IMG/VR virus record: IMGVR_UViG_3300037508_000224
Span: 1 to 33,427 of that record
DNA from: a virus
Reading direction: 5' to 3' (one strand)
Length of the DNA stretch: 33,427 nucleotides
Numbering within the stretch: the stretch's first letter is position 1; each line of letters opens with the position of its first letter. Positions 15,095-23,383 of the stretch are shown piece by piece. Made by a program: the position numbers and the translations under genes. Under the pieces are notes generated by a model, which saw nothing but the letters and a program-made list of their open reading frames with translations, was not told the DNA's origin and did not search any database.

Positions 15095-16463
15095 AACGAC
15101 TATTTTACGCAACCTCCTGTGTAACGAACAGTTCTATAGGAAGGTTGTTCCTTTTGTAAAACCAGATTACTTCAATGAGATTCATGAACGTGTGATCTAT
15201 GAAGAAGTCTGGAACTTCGCAAGCACATATGAATTGGTGCCTACCAAAGAAGTATTAACTATTAACCTTGAAGCAAGAAAAGATTTAAATGAGGAAGTAT
15301 ATCAAAACGCAGTTAAAACAATTGCTGAGTTGTCTACCGATCCAATTGAATATAACTGGTTGCTCGACACCACAGAGAAGTGGTGTAAAGACAGAGCAAT
15401 CTACCTCGCCTTGCTTGAGTCAATCAAGGTCGCGGATGGAGGTAATCCAAAAATATCAAAGGATGCGATTCCCGCAATCCTTCAAGAGGCCCTGGCAGTA
15501 TCGTTCGATGAACATGTAGGTCACGATTACTTAGAGAATAGCGTAGAGCGATATGAGTTCTACCATCGTGAAGAAGATAAGATTCCTTTCCACCTCGAAT
15601 ACTTCAATAAGATTACAAAAGGTGGTCTGCCAAACAAGACTCTTAATGTAGCTCTTGCTGGCACTGGTGTAGGTAAGTCACTATTCATGTGTGACCTTGC
15701 CGCTCATTGTTTATCAATGGGTCGTAACGTTCTCTACATCACTATGGAAATGGCAGAGGAGAAGATTGCCGAACGTATTGATGCTAATCTATTCAACGTC
15801 AACATCAAAGACCTTGTAGATTTGCCTGAGACAATCTTTCAAAGTCGCATCAATGAACTGAAGCGTAAAACACAAGGTCGTCTTATCATCAAAGAATATC
15901 CAACAGCATCAGCGCATGTCGGTCATTTCAAATCTCTGCTGAACGAACTACAACTGAAGAAGACATTCAAACCAGATATTATTTTTATTGATTATCTTAA
16001 CATCTGTGCTTCGGCTAGATACAAAGGAGCTATTGTAAACTCTTACACCTATGTTAAAGCGATTGCTGAAGAACTTAGGGGATTGGCGGTTGAACATAAC
16101 GTTCCTCTTGTCTCCGCTACTCAAACTACTAGAAGTGGATTCGGCAACTCTGATGTTGACCTCACTGATACTTCTGAATCTTTTGGTCTACCCGCTACTG
16201 CTGACTTCATGTTTGCTCTTATTGCTACAGAGGATCTAGAGAAGGATGGTAAGATTATGGTTAAGCAGTTGAAGAACCGATATAACGATCCCACCATGTA
16301 TAAGCGTTTCCTTGTTGGGGTTGACAGAGCACGTATGAAGTTGTATAATGTTGACAATGCTGTTGACCTTTCTTCAGATAAAGAAGAAGAATATGACTTT
16401 GAAGAAATGGCAGCAGAGCAAAGTAGAAACACGCAAAGTAAATTTACCAGTTTTATTTTATGA
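15081..16463 (+). CDS. 41: Replicative DNA helicase gp41 (DnaB-like)
   Basis: The product has 460 residues, close to T4 gp41 (475). It has an N-terminal DnaB-type helical domain, then the RecA core with Walker A GTGVGKS at 194-200, a Walker B strand IIFIDYLNI and an SATQTTR motif. It unwinds the fork and works with primase gp61, encoded at 23819. The C terminus FTSFIL closely resembles the clamp-binding tail of gp43. It overlaps uvsX by 14 bases and the mazG gene by four bases. Confidence 0.95.
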   Translation: MERIETTILRNLLCNEQFYRKVVPFVKPDYFNEIHERVIYEEVWNFASTYELVPTKEVLTINLEARKDLNEEVYQNAVKTIAELSTDPIEYNWLLDTTEKWCKDRAIYLALLESIKVADGGNPKISKDAIPAILQEALAVSFDEHVGHDYLENSVERYEFYHREEDKIPFHLEYFNKITKGGLPNKTLNVALAGTGVGKSLFMCDLAAHCLSMGRNVLYITMEMAEEKIAERIDANLFNVNIKDLVDLPETIFQSRINELKRKTQGRLIIKEYPTASAHVGHFKSLLNELQLKKTFKPDIIFIDYLNICASARYKGAIVNSYTYVKAIAEELRGLAVEHNVPLVSATQTTRSGFGNSDVDLTDTSESFGLPATADFMFALIATEDLEKDGKIMVKQLKNRYNDPTMYKRFLVGVDRARMKLYNVDNAVDLSSDKEEEYDFEEMAAEQSRNTQSKFTSFIL

Positions 16464-16864
16464 CAATTGATTTTAATAAGTATGTTGAGTTTGTTGGTGC
16501 CGTCACCAGTCCAGCATCACGCGATACTAGTGAGTTTGTTGCTCGTATTGTAGAACTTAGAGATGAAGGTGCTGATATTCAGCGTCTCATGACTGCTGCT
16601 TGTGGTATTACAGCTGAGGGTGGGGAGTTTACTGAGATTGTGAAAAAGATTGCTTTCCAAGGTAAACCTTATAACGAAGATAACATCTTCCATATGAAAC
16701 GTGAACTCGGTGACATTCTGTGGTATGTTGCTCAAGCATGTATTGCTCTTAATATTTCGTTTGAAGAAATTGCTCAAATGAATTTTGAGAAACTGACTGC
16801 TCGATATCCAGAAGGAACCTTCAGTATTGAACGAAGTGAAAACAGAGTCGCCAACGACCTTTGA
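16460..16864 (+). CDS. mazG: MazG-like nucleotide pyrophosphohydrolase
   Basis: The product has 134 residues. It contains the all-alpha NTP pyrophosphohydrolase signature: EGGEFTEIVKK (the ExxE metal site) and about 25 residues later ELGDILWYVAQ (the ExxD site). MazG hydrolyses NTPs or dNTPs to monophosphates; in cyanophages it has been proposed to alter alarmone levels or to recycle host nucleotides. It overlaps gp41 by four bases and is followed by a terminator-type hairpin. The family assignment is good; the physiological substrate is open. Confidence 0.9.
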   Translation: MTIDFNKYVEFVGAVTSPASRDTSEFVARIVELRDEGADIQRLMTAACGITAEGGEFTEIVKKIAFQGKPYNEDNIFHMKRELGDILWYVAQACIALNISFEEIAQMNFEKLTARYPEGTFSIERSENRVANDL

Positions 16865-16870
16865 TGCTTG

Positions 16871-16899
16871 CCTCCCCTAAATAATTGGGGAGGTATTTT
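16871..16899 (+). terminator. Terminator-type hairpin whose 3' arm is a ribosome site
   Basis: CCTCCCC (16871-16877) pairs perfectly with GGGGAGG (16887-16893) around a 9-base loop, followed by a TATTTTT tract. The loop contains the late promoter core. GGGGAGG is also the Shine-Dalgarno sequence for the ATG at 16903. Confidence 0.75.
16877..16883 (+). promoter_or_regulatory. Late promoter core (CTAAATA) inside the hairpin loop
   Basis: By T4 late spacing the transcript would begin near 16889, after the 5' arm, leaving GGAGG free 9 bases before the ATG. Confidence 0.5.
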
Positions 16900-16902
16900 T
16901 AT

Positions 16903-18186
16903 ATGGCAGGCGGTAAAGGACTAACTTGGGGAGAAATAACCAAAAGATACAAACAGTGTTTTGAGGTTATATACGACAGAATTAAAAACGACAGACCATT
17001 TATTTTGTTGGATAAAAATAGATTGTCTGAAGATAATGGCGTGGAAATTTATTTTAAAATGGTTGGCATTAGCATACCAGAAAAAGTAAATGGCAGGTGG
17101 AAACAAAGTAAAGAGTTTATAGAATTTCAACCAAAAAAATTTACTTCATTTGAAAATTTTTATTCTGGGAAAAATGGTATATTGAAAACAATAGAAAATT
17201 CAATTAAAAATACTCCAAATTTAGATAAAGCTCCTTTTCGTGTAAATTTTTATACAACAACAACAAAGTCAACTGCTAGTTCTATTAATAGTGGAAAAAT
17301 TTTAAAAGATAATGGAATGGGAATGGATGTTGGTTTTGGTGGAAAAGTTTCTGGTGGAAGTAAACCTGGAATGTATTGGGGCAAATTAGGATTTTATGTG
17401 AATACAATTGACTCTTCATATTCACTGAATGACCCATCAGCAACCGAACAAGGAGAAGCAGATTTTATAAACACCTTTAATAAAGAACTTGATAATCTTG
17501 GTGTTCCATCTATAGACTTACAAATAGGAAATAAAACTTTTTCTAATATTGTTGGGGTTAATAAAGTTGAAGGAAAGGTCAAAGCAGATCTTGCCTTTGT
17601 TGCTTTAGAAAATAGAAAACTTGTAGATGTTGCTTGGTTTTCTCATAAGCAAGGATCTCGTGCCAGTCATTTTCAGCAATGGGGTGGCGTTAGTCATTAT
17701 GCAAATGATAAGGATGGAGCAGATGAAACCTTAGATAAGTTTCCAGAGATTAGAGCTTTTGCGAAATACCTTTCTAATTTTTGCGGTGCTGGAATGCAGT
17801 ATGATTTTCAGCAATCCAGTGGAAGAGGTTTTACCGCCATGATGGAAATTGAAGATACTGCTTTAAAAATGGAATCTGTTTATGGGAAAAATTTTGGAAC
17901 TTCCACATACGGAATATCTAATTGTACGGGAGTTTTACAAGGAACACCATCATTAAGAAAAATAGGAAGTAAATATAAATTAGAAATGTCTGCTCATTTA
18001 ATTATGAATCCAACTCCTATGACGGGGGATTATGAACCAGTATTAATGCTTATTAACAAAGGTGATAGGCGACAGTATGGCATCCAAGGTGCTAGAGTAG
18101 TGGTTCAACCGAGGGCGAGTCGCGCCGCAAAATTCATCGTGTCGAAAGACCGCAAAGGAAACTACCAAATGCATCCAGTAACATGA
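16903..18186 (+). CDS. Unknown phage protein, PD-(D/E)XK nuclease-like
   Basis: The product has 427 residues from the ATG at 16903, preceded by GGAGG at 9 bases; a TTG at 16885 would sit in the hairpin. It contains VKADLAF near 226 followed by WFSHKQGS near 245, then FQQWGGVSHY. An acidic residue, a strand and then SHK resembles the active site of diverged PD-(D/E)XK nucleases in phages, but the match is weak. The first 380 residues use very AT-rich codons, while the last 30 are G+C-richer, suggesting a mosaic origin. It overlaps the next gene by four bases. Confidence 0.7.
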   Translation: MAGGKGLTWGEITKRYKQCFEVIYDRIKNDRPFILLDKNRLSEDNGVEIYFKMVGISIPEKVNGRWKQSKEFIEFQPKKFTSFENFYSGKNGILKTIENSIKNTPNLDKAPFRVNFYTTTTKSTASSINSGKILKDNGMGMDVGFGGKVSGGSKPGMYWGKLGFYVNTIDSSYSLNDPSATEQGEADFINTFNKELDNLGVPSIDLQIGNKTFSNIVGVNKVEGKVKADLAFVALENRKLVDVAWFSHKQGSRASHFQQWGGVSHYANDKDGADETLDKFPEIRAFAKYLSNFCGAGMQYDFQQSSGRGFTAMMEIEDTALKMESVYGKNFGTSTYGISNCTGVLQGTPSLRKIGSKYKLEMSAHLIMNPTPMTGDYEPVLMLINKGDRRQYGIQGARVVVQPRASRAAKFIVSKDRKGNYQMHPVT

Positions 18187-19394
18187 GTAAGAACACTCAC
18201 CTCGAACACTTAGAAGACAGCATCCTTTTTGATGGTAAGGAGGGAGCTAAGGATGCGTTTGCGTTTCTTGATGCTCTTACTAAAACTTTTAGTGGCACTC
18301 AAACCAGCAACTTTAAAATCACTACCAAGTGGGATGGTGCTCCTGCTGTGATCTGTGGTATTGATCCAGAAACCAACAAATTTTTTGTTGGAACTAAATC
18401 TGTTTTTAATAAGACCGAACCTAAAATTAATTATAATGATACTTTTATTGAAGCAAACCACGGCAACTCTCCTGGGTTAGTTGAGAAGTTAAAAGTCGCA
18501 TTGGAGCATTTTCCTAAACTTGGCATCAAAGGGATCATTCAAGGTGACTTGTTGTTCACTGATGATGCCAAAGAGGAGAAGATTGATGGTGTAGATTATC
18601 TCACCTTTACTCCTAACACGATTACCTATGCCATCCCCAAAGGAACTGACGCATACAAAAAAGCAAAGCGAGCTAAGATCGGCGTAGTATTTCACACTCG
18701 TTATGTTGGTTCCAGCATCGCAACTTCTAATGCTACCTTTGGAGTTGACATCAGTAAGTTTAACAAGACTGATGATGTGTTTGTAATTAGTGCCGAGGTT
18801 GACACTCTTGGTAGTAATATGATTCTTAGCGCAACTGAGAAGAGGAATCTTAATAACATGAAGAGAACTGCTCCTGTTGCTCTTCGCAATGCTGGTTCTT
18901 TCTTGGGTGAAGTATCTGCTCAAATTAATTCCAACGATAACTTTAGCGTTGGCACTCGTTTAAAAACTTACTTCAATACCTATGTAAGAGAAGGCAAACG
19001 TATCAATAATGTTAACAAATTTATCAGCGACTTCAAGAATGCTTATCACGAAACGATGATGAAGGAAGTTAACAAAGTGAAGCAGGAGAAAACCAAAGCT
19101 GCTAAACTGAAGAAACTCTATGATGGTATCGAGTTCGTGGATTCCAACATCGCTGGATTCAAGGCAACGATCACCCTCTATGTTATTCTTCAGAATGCCA
19201 AGAATCTGTTTGTGAAGAAACTGGAATCTGCTGATAGCACTCGCACTTTCCTTCGCACTGATGATGGATTTAAAGTTACTGCTCCTGAAGGATTTGTGGC
19301 TATCAAGGATGGTTCTGCTACCAAGTTAGTTGACCGCCTTGAGTTCAGTCAGGCAAACTTCACGCTTCAAAAGAACTGGGTGAAAGGAAACTAA
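18183..19394 (+). CDS. Predicted polynucleotide ligase-like nucleotidyltransferase
   Basis: The product has 403 residues. I see four motifs in the order of the ATP-dependent ligase/RNA-ligase fold: KWDG at 49-52 (motif I, nucleotidyl lysine), IIQGDLLF near 117-124 (motif III-like), EGFVAI at 369-374 (motif IV-like) and TKLVDR at 380-385 (motif V-like). The spacing between III and IV is longer than usual, so an insertion is likely. The family resembles phage proteins often left as unknown (DUF6267-like, by memory). If active it would seal nucleic acid. It lies next to a nuclease-like gene and an HxGH nucleotidyltransferase. Confidence 0.65.
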   Translation: MSKNTHLEHLEDSILFDGKEGAKDAFAFLDALTKTFSGTQTSNFKITTKWDGAPAVICGIDPETNKFFVGTKSVFNKTEPKINYNDTFIEANHGNSPGLVEKLKVALEHFPKLGIKGIIQGDLLFTDDAKEEKIDGVDYLTFTPNTITYAIPKGTDAYKKAKRAKIGVVFHTRYVGSSIATSNATFGVDISKFNKTDDVFVISAEVDTLGSNMILSATEKRNLNNMKRTAPVALRNAGSFLGEVSAQINSNDNFSVGTRLKTYFNTYVREGKRINNVNKFISDFKNAYHETMMKEVNKVKQEKTKAAKLKKLYDGIEFVDSNIAGFKATITLYVILQNAKNLFVKKLESADSTRTFLRTDDGFKVTAPEGFVAIKDGSATKLVDRLEFSQANFTLQKNWVKGN

Positions 19395-19397
19395 ATA
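19391..19397 (+). promoter_or_regulatory. Late promoter (CTAAATA) for the HxGH gene
   Basis: CTAAATA overlaps the stop of the preceding gene. The start would be about 4 bases before the ATG at 19407, so the mRNA would be nearly leaderless. Confidence 0.5.
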
Positions 19398-19406
19398 CTA
19401 ATAAAA

Positions 19407-19961
19407 ATGTTTAAGAGAGTAGTCATTACTTTCGGTCGCTTCAATCCTCCCACAATCGGTCATGAAAAATTGATCAATGCTGTGGCGAGGATTGCTGGAA
19501 CCGATGACTATAAAATCTATACCAGTCATACAAAAGACAAGAAGAAGAATCCTTTATCTTCTGAACAGAAAGTTGGTTACATGAAAAAAATGTTTCCAAG
19601 ACATAAGGATCATATTATGTTAGATACAGATTTGAAGACTATTATTAAAGTTCTTCAAAGTTTACAAGGTGAATATTCTGATCTTACTCTTGTGGTTGGT
19701 AGTGATCGTGTGTCTGAAATGGATACTTTGATCCAGCGTTACAATGGAACAGAGTATACATTTAGATCTCTTGAAACAAAATCTGCTGGTGAACGAGATC
19801 CTGATGCTGATGGGGCAACTGGAATGTCAGCTAGTAAAATGAGAGAGGCAGCAACAAATGGAAACATTGCTGTATTTCGTCAAGGAATTCCAACAACTTT
19901 AGATGACAAAGAAATGATGAAATTAATGACAGAAGTTAGAGAAGGATTGGGAATTAAATGA
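19407..19961 (+). CDS. HxGH-superfamily nucleotidyltransferase (NadM/cytidylyltransferase-like)
   Basis: The product has 184 residues. The N-terminal GRFNPPTIGHEKL contains the (H/T)xGH nucleotide-binding signature at 16-19, and MSASKMR at 140-146 corresponds to the ISSTxxR motif. Together these define the superfamily that includes nicotinamide-mononucleotide adenylyltransferases, cytidylyltransferases and CoaD. The substrate cannot be fixed from sequence: NAD synthesis is plausible because several large myoviruses encode NAD salvage, but phospholipid or sugar cytidylylation remains possible. It follows the ligase-like gene and overlaps the next ORF by four bases. Confidence 0.82.
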   Translation: MFKRVVITFGRFNPPTIGHEKLINAVARIAGTDDYKIYTSHTKDKKKNPLSSEQKVGYMKKMFPRHKDHIMLDTDLKTIIKVLQSLQGEYSDLTLVVGSDRVSEMDTLIQRYNGTEYTFRSLETKSAGERDPDADGATGMSASKMREAATNGNIAVFRQGIPTTLDDKEMMKLMTEVREGLGIK

Positions 19962-20245
19962 AATCACTTAAAGAACTATTAGCACAATCGAAACAAAAAT
20001 CTTACATGCTCGGTAATGTATTTGCTGAGGGTGATTGGGTTCAAAATTCTAATGGTGAAGCAGGAAGAATTCATCGCCGTGGAGTTAATTATGTTATTGC
20101 TGTTACTAATGAAGGTAAGATGTTTCGCGCTTGGGTGAAAGATATTAAAGAACATTGTGGATGTGATGAAAAAGAGATGAGTGCTAAGGATAAGGTCAAG
20201 TCATTTATAAATAAAAATAAACGACAAAAGACCAATGACAATTGA
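19958..20245 (+). CDS. Small basic protein of unknown function
   Basis: The product has 95 residues. A central segment GDWVQNSNGEAGRIHRRG followed by VIAVTNEGKMFRAWVKD looks like a small beta-barrel of the SH3/KOW kind. The tail is Lys-rich with a CGC pair. The start overlaps the preceding stop (ATGA), and the end overlaps the next ORF by 11 bases. Tight packing supports translation. No specific function was recognised. Confidence 0.7.
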   Translation: MKSLKELLAQSKQKSYMLGNVFAEGDWVQNSNGEAGRIHRRGVNYVIAVTNEGKMFRAWVKDIKEHCGCDEKEMSAKDKVKSFINKNKRQKTNDN

Positions 20246-20855
20246 TGAGTTTTCAAAAAGTCTAATTGAAAGGGCAATTGCCGAATTAGATGAAGCAAAA
20301 AACAAAGAAGGCAAGGAACAAGGTGCTGACGGCAAAGCTTGTTGGAAAGGTTATAAGTATGCTGGCACTGAGAATGGTAAAGATAAGTGCGTGAAGGCAG
20401 GGTATGAAATGGATGGGGGCGAAGAACTATCCGAAAGAAAAGATATGCCTGGCAATCAAGAAAAGATTGATGCCAACAAGAATGGTAAAGTAGATGCTCA
20501 TGACTTTGCTCTTCTTCGCGCAAAGAAAGCTAAGAAATCAGTAAAAGAAATGTGGGAGAAGGCAGCAGAAATTGCTGAGGGAAAGAAAGTTGAGATTGAA
20601 GTAATGCCAGATGTTGATATTCCCAATGATCCAGAAAAAGAAACTGGTAAGAAAGCAAAGAAAGAAAAAGAACTAAAGAAAGAAGAAGTGGAAATTCTTG
20701 ACGAGAAAAAACTTTCTAAGGCAGAAGCAGCAAAGAAAGAAAAATTTGTTAAAGGTATGAAGAAGAAGTTTGGTTCCTTCAAGACAAAGTATGGCGACAG
20801 AGCAAAAGAAGTGATGTATGGAACTGCTACCACAATGGCAAAAAAATCAGCCTAA
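20235..20855 (+). CDS. Lys/Glu-rich protein with an EF-hand-type loop
   Basis: The product has 206 residues. A stretch around residues 36-52 has paired cysteines (ACWKGYKYAG...KCVKA). Residues 79-90 form a canonical 12-residue EF-hand/dockerin calcium loop with Asp79, Asn81, Asn83, Gly84, Val86, Asp87 and Asp90. The C-terminal half is very rich in Lys and Glu and is probably helical or disordered. Similar loops occur in marine phage proteins of unknown role. It overlaps the preceding ORF by 11 bases and ends at a late promoter. Confidence 0.75.
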   Translation: MTIDEFSKSLIERAIAELDEAKNKEGKEQGADGKACWKGYKYAGTENGKDKCVKAGYEMDGGEELSERKDMPGNQEKIDANKNGKVDAHDFALLRAKKAKKSVKEMWEKAAEIAEGKKVEIEVMPDVDIPNDPEKETGKKAKKEKELKKEEVEILDEKKLSKAEAAKKEKFVKGMKKKFGSFKTKYGDRAKEVMYGTATTMAKKSA

Positions 20856-20858
20856 ATA
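20852..20858 (+). promoter_or_regulatory. Late promoter (CTAAATA) before the 56-residue ORF
   Basis: CTAAATA overlaps the preceding stop. The start is expected near 20864, with AGAGGA before the ATG at 20887. Confidence 0.5.
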
Positions 20859-20886
20859 GCTGTAAACTCTCTTAGAGGATATAACC

Positions 20887-21057
20887 ATGGGCGCACTCGT
20901 AGAACTAGTAAAACCAATTATTTTTGCAGCACTTAACAGCTGCCATACCAAGAAACTCGTTTGTGATCTACTTGACAAGTATGTTGAGAAGACAGACAAC
21001 GATGTTGACAACGTAATCGCATCAACAGTAAGAGTTGCCCTTATGAAGGGTTGCTGA
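20887..21057 (+). CDS. Short hypothetical protein of 56 residues
   Basis: This short ORF begins MGALVELVKPIIFAAL and ends VRVALMKGC. The ribosome site AGAGGA lies 8 bases upstream, a late promoter is 29 bases upstream, and a terminator follows 21 bases after the stop, so it forms a complete late transcription unit on its own. The N-terminal third is hydrophobic and could associate with membrane or with another virion protein. The sequence looks globular, with two Cys. The function is unknown. Confidence 0.65.
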   Translation: MGALVELVKPIIFAALNSCHTKKLVCDLLDKYVEKTDNDVDNVIASTVRVALMKGC

Positions 21058-21078
21058 TAATCAAATCATATGTGCTTG

Positions 21079-21103
21079 GGGATGCTTAGGCATCCCTTTT
21101 TTT
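21079..21103 (+). terminator. Terminator between the short ORF and the Ig-domain gene
   Basis: GGGATGC (21079-21085), loop TTAG, GCATCCC (21090-21096), then seven T. The late promoter follows at once. Confidence 0.92.
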
Positions 21104-21110
21104 ATAAATA
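21103..21110 (+). promoter_or_regulatory. Late promoter (TATAAATA) of the Ig-domain gene
   Basis: A full TATAAATA core directly after the terminator T-run. AGAGGAAA and the ATG at 21147 follow. Confidence 0.75.
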
Positions 21111-21146
21111 CTTTTTAGAAAAGCAAATATTGTATAGAGGAAACCG

Positions 21147-22265
21147 ATGGCAATTTTCGGAACAATTGACGCAAAGGCGTTAGCAAATAATGTTAGTGTT
21201 ACTAATGGTAGCACAACTGTTACTACAACTGGCGACTTCACTGATAGAACAACCAACGATTTTGTTCAAAACGGAGACGTTCTTTCTTTATCTGGTGTTC
21301 AGTATACTGTTGAGTCTGTAGTTTCGGCAACCACACTCAAACTTAAAGTAGCATACGCAGGCACAACTGGAACCGTTACTGCTGCTAATGCTATTCGCAG
21401 AACTCCTCCAAAAGAAGTAGCAGCTCGTCTTCTACATGAAAGTCATTATCCAAGCGGCACTAATTTTATTTTCGTTGATGATACCGAAGCTGCTTTAGAA
21501 GAGAATAAGATTCGTGGTCTCAAGTGGCCAGGTTGGTGGTTATATAGAACCTACACTGATGGCGACGGCAACACTCGTCACAAGGCAGAGTGTATTGCGT
21601 TTGCCAATCAGACCGCTGCTAACGCTGGTGACTATGGCACCGCTCAGGGTGGAACCGAAGATAATCCTGCTGCTGATGTAGCATCTGCTATTACAATTTC
21701 TGGACAACCTGCTAACGCCACTGCTTTCACACCTGCTGGTTCGATTACCAATTACACAGCTGGAACAACTACAACTATTGTTGGTCAAGCAAATCAAGTT
21801 TATACTCTAACTGGTCTTGCTGGATCAGTTGCTGGAACTGGAGCAGCATTCACTGTAACCAGAGGTGCTGGTGGAGCAGTAAGCAGTGTTGCTATTACTG
21901 CTGTTGGTACTGGATTTGCTGCTGCCGAAACCATTACTATTCTTGGTTCTCTAATTGGTGGTGTTGATGTAACTGATAATTTGGTACTCACTGTAACTGC
22001 TGTTGGAACTGCTGCTGCTACCTTCTCGGTAACTGCTGCGGTTGGAACTGGAACTCTCATCTATCAGTGGCAAGTTCAAAATGCTTCGCAGACAACTAAG
22101 TGGAGCAACATCACTGGTGCTACATCATCTTCACTTGCGCTCACTGGTCTTCTCGTTGGTGACAGCGGTAAGAAATATCGTGTCAAGATTGGTGGATCTG
22201 CTGGAGGCGAGGAAGTTATTTCTAATACAGCAACCCTAACAGTTGATAATAATAATTTTGCTTGA
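21147..22265 (+). CDS. Virion-type structural protein with a C-terminal Ig-like domain
   Basis: The product has 372 residues. The N-terminal 180 residues (with GLKWPGWWLYRTYTDGDGN) look like a conserved globular head. The middle is a Gly/Ala/Thr-rich beta repeat region, and residues about 302-372 form an Ig-like domain (LIYQWQVQ...SLALTGL...GKKYRVKIGG). Ig-like domains are common on phage surface proteins and are thought to bind cell surfaces weakly. Thr/Ala-rich composition, a late promoter and a strong ribosome site fit a virion protein. The exact virion location is unknown. Confidence 0.8.
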   Translation: MAIFGTIDAKALANNVSVTNGSTTVTTTGDFTDRTTNDFVQNGDVLSLSGVQYTVESVVSATTLKLKVAYAGTTGTVTAANAIRRTPPKEVAARLLHESHYPSGTNFIFVDDTEAALEENKIRGLKWPGWWLYRTYTDGDGNTRHKAECIAFANQTAANAGDYGTAQGGTEDNPAADVASAITISGQPANATAFTPAGSITNYTAGTTTTIVGQANQVYTLTGLAGSVAGTGAAFTVTRGAGGAVSSVAITAVGTGFAAAETITILGSLIGGVDVTDNLVLTVTAVGTAAATFSVTAAVGTGTLIYQWQVQNASQTTKWSNITGATSSSLALTGLLVGDSGKKYRVKIGGSAGGEEVISNTATLTVDNNNFA

Positions 22266-22271
22266 TGATGT

Positions 22272-22631
22272 ATGATCTTTCATGAGTTGACACCAGATAA
22301 CTGGTTGTTGTTTGCGATAAAAAACTACAACAATCCGTTATCTGTTACATATGATGACTTCGAAGAGGACTTACAAAAGTTCAAATATATCAAAAGATTA
22401 CTTCGACGTTATGAAACTACGGGTGAATTGAAACATCACTTAATTCTTAATCATATAATTACATTATATAATGTATTCAATGACGCAGCAACGCTGCTTC
22501 TATTCTATAAAATAGAATCGCAATACTGGTCAATTTTAAAAGCATATATGTTATTCTTGGATAGATTGCCAGAAAACGTAGACACAACAGATGTAGACGA
22601 ACAATGTCTGAAACTTCTCAAACTACTGTGA
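22272..22631 (+). CDS. Hypothetical helical protein
   Basis: The product has 119 residues and begins IFHELTPDNWLLFAIKNY. It is rich in Leu, Tyr and Ile and predicted by eye to be mostly helical, with no membrane-length hydrophobic segment or catalytic motif. It begins 6 bases after the Ig-domain gene, and its end overlaps the next gene by 28 bases. It appears to belong to the same late unit. I do not recognise a function, though it resembles conserved cyanophage unknowns in this position. Confidence 0.75.
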   Translation: MIFHELTPDNWLLFAIKNYNNPLSVTYDDFEEDLQKFKYIKRLLRRYETTGELKHHLILNHIITLYNVFNDAATLLLFYKIESQYWSILKAYMLFLDRLPENVDTTDVDEQCLKLLKLL

Positions 22632-23383
22632 ATGAAATGATGGCAGGTGATGGATCTGGACTAGCACTTCCTCCTGCCTTTGTCTTTGTTAACACAGCAA
22701 AGAAAAAGAAAAATCTGAAAAAGACCAAAGATGAAAAGATTGATGGTCGTAAAAAAAGTGCTAGAAAATTAATCCAACGAGTTATGTCAAGGAGGAAAAC
22801 TAAAATGTCTGAAGAAAATATGGAAATGATCTCAGAAGTAACATCTGAAACTGAGAAGGCTCAAAAGCAAATTAAAGCTGCCAAGCAGATGAGAGCTAAG
22901 AAAGAACTTCAAAAGAAGCGCGGAGAAGCGAAGCAGCAAGCACAAGACAAGTCTGATGAAATGAATACTTTGCTTAAGGCACGTATGTCAGACTTTAGAA
23001 AAAAAGCAGCATCGAAGCAACAAAAAGCACAGAAGCAAGTAGTTCAAAAGAATTCTTTTGATCCACAAGGTAATGTTATTTCGGAGATGGATCAAATGAT
23101 TAGCGTACCTAGAACTGGTTCTGCTGGTGGTGTAGATGTATTCACCACTGCTTTAAAGGTTGCTGAAGAAGGTTCGGCATATGGCAGAGATCCAGAGACA
23201 TCATTTGCTAATCTTGTATTCCAAGACGGCACTGGTGGAAGAATTGGTGTCTTTGATGCCAAAAGAATTCTAGCAACTTATGAAGGTTTATCCCCAGAGA
23301 ATAGAGACAAGTTCCGTGTAATGCTCAACATGAGCGCATCTTCATATCAAAAGGCACTTGACTTCGCCGTTCGTAACGTTTGA
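22604..23383 (+). CDS. Lys-rich coiled-coil protein with a possible internal start
   Basis: The product has 259 residues. Residues 1-30 have a short nonpolar patch (ALPPAFVFVN), residues 31-150 are very rich in Lys, Gln and Glu and are probably a coiled coil, and the C-terminal 90 residues look globular. An in-frame ATG at 22805 (residue 68) has GGAGG nine bases upstream, a much better ribosome site than that of the first start, so a shorter 192-residue form is likely also made. It overlaps the preceding gene by 28 bases. The function is unknown. Confidence 0.75.
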   Translation: MSETSQTTVNEMMAGDGSGLALPPAFVFVNTAKKKKNLKKTKDEKIDGRKKSARKLIQRVMSRRKTKMSEENMEMISEVTSETEKAQKQIKAAKQMRAKKELQKKRGEAKQQAQDKSDEMNTLLKARMSDFRKKAASKQQKAQKQVVQKNSFDPQGNVISEMDQMISVPRTGSAGGVDVFTTALKVAEEGSAYGRDPETSFANLVFQDGTGGRIGVFDAKRILATYEGLSPENRDKFRVMLNMSASSYQKALDFAVRNV

